Of a stretch of DNA of 64,000 nt, positions 58,785 through 64,000 are shown in pieces. The position numbers and the translations under genes were made by a program. Every line of letters begins with the position of its first letter. Position 1 is the stretch's first letter. Below the pieces are notes generated by a model. That model did not search any database. It saw only the letters and a program-made list of their open reading frames with translations, and was not told the origin of the DNA. Origin of the DNA: Halorussus vallis (GTDB lineage: Archaea; Halobacteriota; Halobacteria; Halobacteriales; Haladaptataceae); the NCBI RefSeq assembly GCF_024138165.1, contig NZ_CP100001.1, positions 372,001 through 436,000 on the forward strand, given 5' to 3'.

Positions 58785-60374
58785 ATGCACATGGGCAGAG
58801 TATTTCATCGAACTGTGGAACGGTTTCCGGAACGAACCGCGGTCGTGGACCGAGACGAGGGGGTGAGATACACGTACGAAGAGTGGAACGACCGGGTGAA
58901 TCGGCTCGCGTCTGCGCTGGCCGACCGCGGCGTCAGACCCGGTGATCGGGTCGGGGTGGTGATGCAACCGCGAGTTCAGGCCGGAACCGTCTACTGGGCG
59001 CTCCAGAAGGTCGGGGCGGTGTTCACGCCGTACAACATCCGCGCCGCCGCCGACGAGATCGAGTTCCTCGTCGGGAACACTGAACCGGAGTTCCTGTTCT
59101 ACTCGTCGGTCGCGCGCCGGGCGGTCGACAGGGCCCGTGAGAACTTCGAGACGACCGACCGACTGGTGTACGTCGACGAGGACGCTCCCGAGTACGCCGA
59201 GCGCTTCGACGATTTTCTCGCCGACGGTTCCCATGAGTTCGCCGTCGCCGACGCTGACTCCGACGCGACCAGCGTCATCCTCCACACCAGCGGTACCACC
59301 GGACGGCCCAAGGGCGTTCCGCGAAGCCACACGAACACCTACGCGGCGTCGACGGCCCACGCGATTCAGTCGCAGTGGACCGAGGGCGAAGTGACGCTCG
59401 GCCTCATGCCCATCTACCACACGATGGGGCTTCGGTCGCTGGCGACGACGACCATCCTGAGCGGCACCTGGGTCGCCCAGCGGTCGTTCTCCCCGAGACA
59501 GACGGCCGAACTCATCGAGTCCGAGGACGTCACCGGTCTCTATCTGGTGCCGACCGTGTTCCACGACCTGGTGAAGTCCGACGTCGCCGACCGCACCGAC
59601 TTCTCTAGCGTCGAACGCCTCGGCTACGCGGGGACGCCGATGACCGCCTCGGTCCAGCGGACCGTCCGCGAGACGTTCGAACCCAGTGTCTTCGTCAACC
59701 ACTACGGGAGCACGGAGGTGTACACCTACAGCACGTGCTCCTGGATCGACGAGAAGCCGGGGTGTGCCGGCCGTGCCGGAATCAACACCCGTGTCCGGGT
59801 CGTCAAGCCAGACCGCGACGGTACCGTCTCGCCGACGGAGACGGTCCAACAGGGCGAGCTCGGCGAGATCATCGTCGACGCCTCCTCTCCGGAGGCGTTC
59901 GACGGCTACCTCGACCGACCCGAGGCCGACGAGAAGTCGTTCAACGAAGGCTGGTACTTCACCGGCGACCTGGGCTACCGCGACGAGGACGGCGACCTCT
60001 TCGTCTCGGGGCGCGTCGACGACATGATAATCAGCGGCGGCGAGAACATCTATCCCGTCGAGGTCGAGAACACCCTCGACGACTGCGAGGAGGTCGAGGA
60101 GGTCGCCATCGTCGGCCTCGACGACGAGCGCTGGAACCAGGTGGTCACGGCGTTCGTGACGCCGACCGAGTCCACCGACGCGGTCGACTTCGCCGCGCTC
60201 GCCGACTACCTCGACGGCCACTGCCGGGAGAGCGACGACCTCGCGAACTTCAAGCGGCCGCGAAAGTATGTCTTCGTCGACGAGATCGTCAAGAGCAACG
60301 TCGGGAAGATTCTGCGCCGGGAACTCGTCCTCGACGACCTCGACGTGGAGGTCCACGCAGAAGTCGACGTCTGA
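58785..60374 (+). CDS. Acyl-CoA ligase 2 (class I adenylate-forming enzyme)
   Basis: 529 residues. Same motifs as ligase 1: LHTSGTTGRPKGVPRSH, NHYGSTEVYTY, YFTGDLGYRDEDGDLF, GRVDDMIISGGENIYP, and Lys in KSNVGKILRREL. Residues just after the GSTEVY motif differ (TYSTCSWIDEKPG against SHAVCERLLEKPG in ligase 1), so the two may act on different acids or at successive steps. It is transcribed from its own promoter after the hydroxylase genes, and its stop converges on xdhC. Confidence 0.9.
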   Translation: MHMGRVFHRTVERFPERTAVVDRDEGVRYTYEEWNDRVNRLASALADRGVRPGDRVGVVMQPRVQAGTVYWALQKVGAVFTPYNIRAAADEIEFLVGNTEPEFLFYSSVARRAVDRARENFETTDRLVYVDEDAPEYAERFDDFLADGSHEFAVADADSDATSVILHTSGTTGRPKGVPRSHTNTYAASTAHAIQSQWTEGEVTLGLMPIYHTMGLRSLATTTILSGTWVAQRSFSPRQTAELIESEDVTGLYLVPTVFHDLVKSDVADRTDFSSVERLGYAGTPMTASVQRTVRETFEPSVFVNHYGSTEVYTYSTCSWIDEKPGCAGRAGINTRVRVVKPDRDGTVSPTETVQQGELGEIIVDASSPEAFDGYLDRPEADEKSFNEGWYFTGDLGYRDEDGDLFVSGRVDDMIISGGENIYPVEVENTLDDCEEVEEVAIVGLDDERWNQVVTAFVTPTESTDAVDFAALADYLDGHCRESDDLANFKRPRKYVFVDEIVKSNVGKILRRELVLDDLDVEVHAEVDV

Positions 60375-60422
60375 CCGGACCTGCGGGCGGACCCCGGCGA
60401 CCCAGTCGACCGGACCGGCGGG

Positions 60423-61574
60423 TCAGTCGAACGCGTCGGTCCGCTCGTGAATCGGCCCCGCTCGGTTCGCCAGTCGGCCGCCGTCGCGCCCGTTACGAAC
60501 GGCGATGAGTTCGCTCACGATGCTGAAACCGACGGCGATCGGCTCGTCGCCGCCGATGTCGAGTCCGACGGGGGTCGCGATTCGGTCGAGCGCCGCCTCG
60601 TCGAGTTCCCGTCCGTCGGCTCGGAGGCGCTTGCGAACCTCGCGGAACCGCTTTCTGGGACCCATCAGTCCGACGTAGGGAACGCCCGCGTCCAGGAGAC
60701 TGTCGAGGGCGAGACTGTCGTCGAGGAGGTTGTGCGACATCAGGACGGCGTACGTGTGCGCGGGCGCGTCCACCAGGTCGCGGAGGTCGGCGGGACGGAC
60801 CACGGTCACCTCGTCGGCGGCCGGGAATCGGTCGGCGTCGGCGTGACCGCCCCGCGCGGTCGCGACGCGGACGCGGAACCCCGCCCGCCGGGCGAGCGAC
60901 GCGACCGGATTGATGTCCTCCTGCCCGCCGAACAGCAGGAGGTCCGGCGTCGGTTCCACGCCGTCGACGAACACCCGTACCGTTCCCTCGTCCGTCTCGA
61001 CGGAGGCGTACCCCGACTGGCGACTCTCGGCCTCGCCGTCCGAGCGGCCCAGACTCTGCCGGACGACGCCCGCCGGGAGCGAGGGTCTTCCTTCGTGGAC
61101 GCGCCCGGACTCGGTGACGACGCACCGGTCGCCGACCTCGACATTGGGGTCGGTCGACGTGACCGCGGTCAGCACCGTAGCGCTTCGTTTCGCGGCGAGT
61201 TCGTCGAGCGCCGGGTCGATGCTCGCGTCGACCGGTTCGACCAGCACGTCGATGACCCCGTTACAGCCCAGACCGAGTCCCCACGCGCCCTCGTCGTCGG
61301 TCAGGTCGTAGGTCGTCGTGGACGGGGCGCCGCTCTCGATGACGGATTTGGCGACCTCGATGAGCGGCCCCTCCAGACACCCCGCGGTGACCGCCCCTCT
61401 GCTGTCGCCGCCGGACTCGACGACCATCTTCGCGCCCGGCCGTCGATAGCCCGACCCTTCGACGTCGACGACGGTCGCGAGCGCGGCGTCGATGTCGTCC
61501 TCTCGGTATCGGCGTATCGTCCGATGGATGTCGGTACTGGTGGCACTCCACGGACTCTCGGCTGCGTCCATCAT
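60423..61574 (-). CDS. XdhC/CoxI family molybdenum cofactor maturation factor
   Basis: 383 residues from MMDAAESPWSATS (a second ATG follows at once). The N-terminal XdhC domain has GSGYRRPGAKMVVESGG, GAVTAGCLEGPLIEVA and LGLGCNGVIDVLVEP, with Cys residues thought to hold Mo cofactor. The C-terminal Rossmann part has LLLFGGQEDINPVASLARRA, VLMSHNLLDDSLAL and YVGLMGPRKRFREVRKRL. Relatives insert sulfurated Mo cofactor into xanthine-dehydrogenase-type enzymes, which fits its place at the end of the hydroxylase cluster, on the opposite strand. Confidence 0.88.
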   Translation of the reverse strand: MMDAAESPWSATSTDIHRTIRRYREDDIDAALATVVDVEGSGYRRPGAKMVVESGGDSRGAVTAGCLEGPLIEVAKSVIESGAPSTTTYDLTDDEGAWGLGLGCNGVIDVLVEPVDASIDPALDELAAKRSATVLTAVTSTDPNVEVGDRCVVTESGRVHEGRPSLPAGVVRQSLGRSDGEAESRQSGYASVETDEGTVRVFVDGVEPTPDLLLFGGQEDINPVASLARRAGFRVRVATARGGHADADRFPAADEVTVVRPADLRDLVDAPAHTYAVLMSHNLLDDSLALDSLLDAGVPYVGLMGPRKRFREVRKRLRADGRELDEAALDRIATPVGLDIGGDEPIAVGFSIVSELIAVRNGRDGGRLANRAGPIHERTDAFD

Positions 61575-61954
61575 GTCGGCGTTCTTCGGACGGATACTCC
61601 CTCGATAGTTATGCCTCTGTCGATTGGCGTAGTTTCGAACATTTTGGTGGCCTTGGGGATAGATATCAAACAAACCGGAAAATGGATCCGGATTGGTTCT
61701 CAACTAGAATAATAATAATAACAATTACAGAGCCACAGTTACTAACCAGAGGGTGCAATTCCCGAAAGAAGTTCAAGATTAGGCGGAAAGTGTTCGGAAT
61801 AGCTACGGATTAACAAAAAACCTTAAGAAGAAATTATTTCTCCTGGTTCGATACAACTACGAACTACACGCTCGAACGCGCTTTCCGGTTCTTCGAAGGC
61901 GGCCGGGAAACCTGGCGTCCGGTCGTGACGGGAATCACCCGTCGCTCTCACGGT
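61575..61954. other. AT-rich non-coding stretch of 380 bases
   Basis: Contains the xdhC promoter (a TATA-like ATAACTAT on the minus strand at 61606-61613, 32 bases before the ATG). Base composition is unusually AT-rich at 61680-61870, with an (AAT)n run at 61708-61724. No open frame resembles a gene. It may be a decayed insert. Confidence 0.55.
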
Positions 61955-62914
61955 TTACTCGTAGGCCTCGCGGATACGCTCGAACTGCTCGTCGGACAGC
62001 GACACGTCGGTGGCGCCCAGGTTCTCCTCCAGTTGGTCGACCGTGCGCGCGCCGACGATGGGGATGCACTGGAACTCCCGCTGGTCGGCCAGCCACCGCA
62101 GCGACACCTGCGCGGGCGTCGCGCCCTCCTCGTCGGCGACCGCTTCTATCGCCTCCAGCACGTCCCACTGGGAGTCGTCGAACCGCTCTCTCCACTCGTA
62201 GAGGTCGCCCCGCGACCCTGCGGGGTTGTCGCCCTCGCGGTCGTACTTCCCGGTGAGGAAGCCGCCTTCGAGCGGCGAGTACGGACAGACCGCGAGGTCC
62301 TGGTCGGCGCAGACGTCGAGGTAGTCGGCCACCGGGTCCCGGTACGCGGCGTTGAACCGGGGCTGGGTGACCTCGAAGCGTTCGAGGCCCTCGACGTCGC
62401 TGGTCCAGAGCGCCTTGGTCAACTGCCAGGCGGCCATCGAACTCGCGGCGAGGTAGTTGACCTTCCCCTCCCGGACGAGGTCGTTCAGCGTCTTCAGCGT
62501 CTCCTCGATGGGCGCCTCCTCGTCCCAACGGTGGATGTAGTAGACGTCGAGGTAGCTCGTGCCGAGTCGTTCCAGGGTGCCCTCTATCTGGGCCCGGATG
62601 TGCTTGCGCGAGAGGCCGCGGTCGTTCGGCCCGTCGGCGAAGCCGAAGTACACCTTCGAGGCGAGCACGAAGTCCTCCCGGTCGTGCTGGGAGAGCCAGT
62701 CGCCGATCCACTCCTCGGCGGTGCCGTTGGGGTCGCCGTAGACGTTCGCGGTGTCGAGGAAGTTCACGCCGCGGTCCCAGGCGGCGTCGAGCAGGTCGTG
62801 AGCGGTGTCGCGGTCGGTTTCGACGGTGCCGTCGGATTCCTTGCCGAAGCGCCACGTGCCGAAACAGATTTCGCTGACCTTCGTGCCGGTCGAACCGAGT
62901 CGGACGTACTCCAT
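61955..62914 (-). CDS. Aldo/keto reductase
   Basis: 319 residues from MEYVRLGSTGTKVSEICFGT; an upstream ATG at 62941 adds nine residues. (Beta/alpha)8 barrel with the AKR tetrad: Asp and Tyr in FLDTANVYGDPNGTAEEWIG, Lys in VLASKVYFGFA, His in YYIHRWDEEAP. C-terminal NADPH-binding parts: CPYSPLEGGFLTGKYDREGD, IPIVGARTVDQLEENLGA. It is close to the YajO/voltage-channel-beta-like branch that reduces aldehydes or ketones. The substrate is unknown. Confidence 0.9.
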   Translation of the reverse strand: MEYVRLGSTGTKVSEICFGTWRFGKESDGTVETDRDTAHDLLDAAWDRGVNFLDTANVYGDPNGTAEEWIGDWLSQHDREDFVLASKVYFGFADGPNDRGLSRKHIRAQIEGTLERLGTSYLDVYYIHRWDEEAPIEETLKTLNDLVREGKVNYLAASSMAAWQLTKALWTSDVEGLERFEVTQPRFNAAYRDPVADYLDVCADQDLAVCPYSPLEGGFLTGKYDREGDNPAGSRGDLYEWRERFDDSQWDVLEAIEAVADEEGATPAQVSLRWLADQREFQCIPIVGARTVDQLEENLGATDVSLSDEQFERIREAYE

Positions 62915-63075
62915 GCTCGCGGTGTCGCCGTCGTCGCCCATAGTTCTGTGCGTGGCGGAGACTGACGGGGAACGCGGGGTCGAAGACGCAGGACGGAATC
63001 AGCTCCTAGCTCTCCGTTTTCGATAACGTAAACGTAAACGACAGAGAAGGACGCGGTCGGGTGAGACGCGGTCGG

Positions 63076-63103
63076 CCGAGACGCGCCGACCGGCGCGTCT
63101 CGG
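63076..63103 (-). terminator. 13-bp hairpin after the surface-type protein gene
   Basis: CCGAGACGCGCCG (63076-63088) and CGGCGCGTCTCGG (63091-63103) flank AC, 36 bases past the stop on the minus strand. The AKR promoter lies further on. Confidence 0.6.
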
Positions 63104-63138
63104 TCGACTCCGTTGCAGGTTCGCGTTCCGCGCGAGCT

Positions 63139-64000
63139 TCAGCCGTCGTCCGATTCGAAGAGCCACGCCTCCGACTGTGCCATCGCGCCGCGCTCGTCGA
63201 CGGCGCGGGCGACCAGCGGACATCCCAAATTCGGCGCGTAGGTGAGTCGCGCGGTGTCGCTCGACCCGTCGAGTTCCGAAACCTCGATCACCTCGTCGCA
63301 CTGGCCGATCCACCAGACGATGCGGTCGAGGTCGCCGTCGGGATCCTCGGCCCGCGCGACGAACTCGACCGGTTCGGTCGAGTCGCGCGAGCCGGTGACG
63401 GCGTCGCCGGTCGGTTCGACCTTCTCGACCGTCGGCGGTCGGTTCCCGTCCGCGGTCACCCGGACCGTCCACTCGACGGTTCCGATGGGGTCTGCGCCCT
63501 CCTCGTCGGCCCGACCGTCGTCGTACAGCGCGGCCTGGACGCGGTGGGTTCCCGTCGAGTCGAACGTCTGCGTGTGGGTGCGGCGACCGTTCGAACCCAA
63601 CTGCCCGTAGAACGCATCGGGGCCGTAGTCGCGGCTCCCGTCGACGTACCAGACGGCGTCGGGGTAGTCGCCGCGATAGCCGCGGGCGAGCGCCTCGAAC
63701 AGGACCGTCGTGCCGGGCCTCGCGGTGAACTCCCGCTTCGGGCCCACGCGGGCGACTCCTCGCGGCGCGTTGCCCGGGGTCAGTCGGTCGCCGTCGAGGG
63801 AGGCGGTCGCGGGACCGACGAGCGCGAACTCCGTCACGTCGCCGGTGTACTCGAACTCGTCGGCGCCCCGGTCGGGGCCGACGTGACCGGCGGCCCGGTC
63901 GCTCGACACCCGGTCGCCGCCGTCGCGCTGTCGGACCGACCCGGTCACCTCGAACTCATAGGCGGCGAAGCCGCCGCCCTCGCTCTCGATTCGGAGGACG
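63139..64000 (-). CDS. Surface/extracellular-type protein with Ig-like domains, C-terminal part
   Basis: The frame is open to the right edge (VLRIESEGGGFAAYEFEVTG precedes the internal GTG at 63948), so the N-terminus is outside the window and 287 codons are visible. The GGFAAYEFEVTGSV segment is a recurring strand motif in haloarchaeal extracellular proteins such as beta-helix or polysaccharide-related ones. Two PKD/Ig-like domains follow: FTARPGTTVLFEALARGYRG with VWYVDG, and RPPTVEKVEPTGDAV with EDPDGDLDRIVWWIG. Two Cys in the second (GQCDE, LGCPL) may form a disulfide. Binding role unknown. Confidence 0.7.
   Translation of the reverse strand, partial: VLRIESEGGGFAAYEFEVTGSVRQRDGGDRVSSDRAAGHVGPDRGADEFEYTGDVTEFALVGPATASLDGDRLTPGNAPRGVARVGPKREFTARPGTTVLFEALARGYRGDYPDAVWYVDGSRDYGPDAFYGQLGSNGRRTHTQTFDSTGTHRVQAALYDDGRADEEGADPIGTVEWTVRVTADGNRPPTVEKVEPTGDAVTGSRDSTEPVEFVARAEDPDGDLDRIVWWIGQCDEVIEVSELDGSSDTARLTYAPNLGCPLVARAVDERGAMAQSEAWLFESDDG

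Noticed and set aside
1-64000. tRNA or rRNA genes
   Set aside because: I looked for T-arm-like GGTTCRA motifs with paired flanks and for long conserved rRNA-like stretches in the gaps and saw none; a covariance scan would be decisive.

Overview
The window comes from a haloarchaeon (class Halobacteria). GC is high and proteins are Asp/Glu-rich. Exported proteins carry twin-arginine lipoprotein signals and one PGF-CTERM-type tail. Many start codons lie 22-35 nt downstream of archaeal TATA boxes (leaderless or short-leader mRNAs). Several genes are haloarchaea-typical: DUF4013, HalOD1, DUF5786, RdfA, an archaea-specific SMC-related protein, Orc1/Cdc6 and aEF1A. I found no tRNA, rRNA, CRISPR array or complete insertion sequence. 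Species was not assigned.

Layout. 1-2.4 kb: end of an M24 peptidase and two overlapping DUF4013 membrane proteins. 2.4-8.5 kb: a luciferase-like oxidoreductase, then a compact branched-chain-amino-acid-type ABC operon (binding lipoprotein, fused LivH-LivM permease, LivG, LivF). 8.5-19 kb: small membrane proteins, an EamA half-transporter, a PGF-CTERM beta-propeller, an orphan transposase-like HTH protein, galactonate dehydratase, an AIM24-family protein with a basic RGG-like tail, an SDR, a HalOD1 protein and an S9 peptidase. 19-28 kb: an asparagine-synthetase homologue without its N-terminal cysteine, TrmB, thioredoxin, a methyltransferase, a SHOCT protein, an SLC13 transporter, a nitroreductase-like protein and an HtrA protease, with a branched palindromic element at about 25.93-26.05 kb.

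29-32 kb is a replication origin: an orc1/cdc6 gene with about fifteen ORB-like repeats on both sides and an AT-rich unwinding candidate between inverted repeats. 32-45 kb holds a zinc-ribbon membrane protein, a hybrid response-regulator/histidine kinase, an MBL-ThuA pair, two or three lipoproteins (one BAAT/thioesterase-like), GerW, a uracil-DNA glycosylase-like protein, DUF5786, EF-1 alpha, an MFS transporter and a HAD hydrolase.

45.9-61.6 kb is the most interesting accessory region. It holds an amidohydrolase, the Sph/RdfA cell-shape pair, then coxG, a BenE-type permease, a DUF6282 protein, a PaaI thioesterase, acyl-CoA ligase 1, a three-subunit molybdenum hydroxylase (FAD, 2Fe-2S and Mo subunits), acyl-CoA ligase 2 and an XdhC-type maturation factor. 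The large subunit lacks the CO-dehydrogenase active-site loop, and the neighbours suggest uptake, CoA activation and hydroxylation of an aromatic or heterocyclic carboxylate. coxG and both ligases share a promoter motif, and coxG and ligase 2 share an upstream dyad. The window ends with an aldo/keto reductase and the C-terminal part of a surface-type protein running off the edge.
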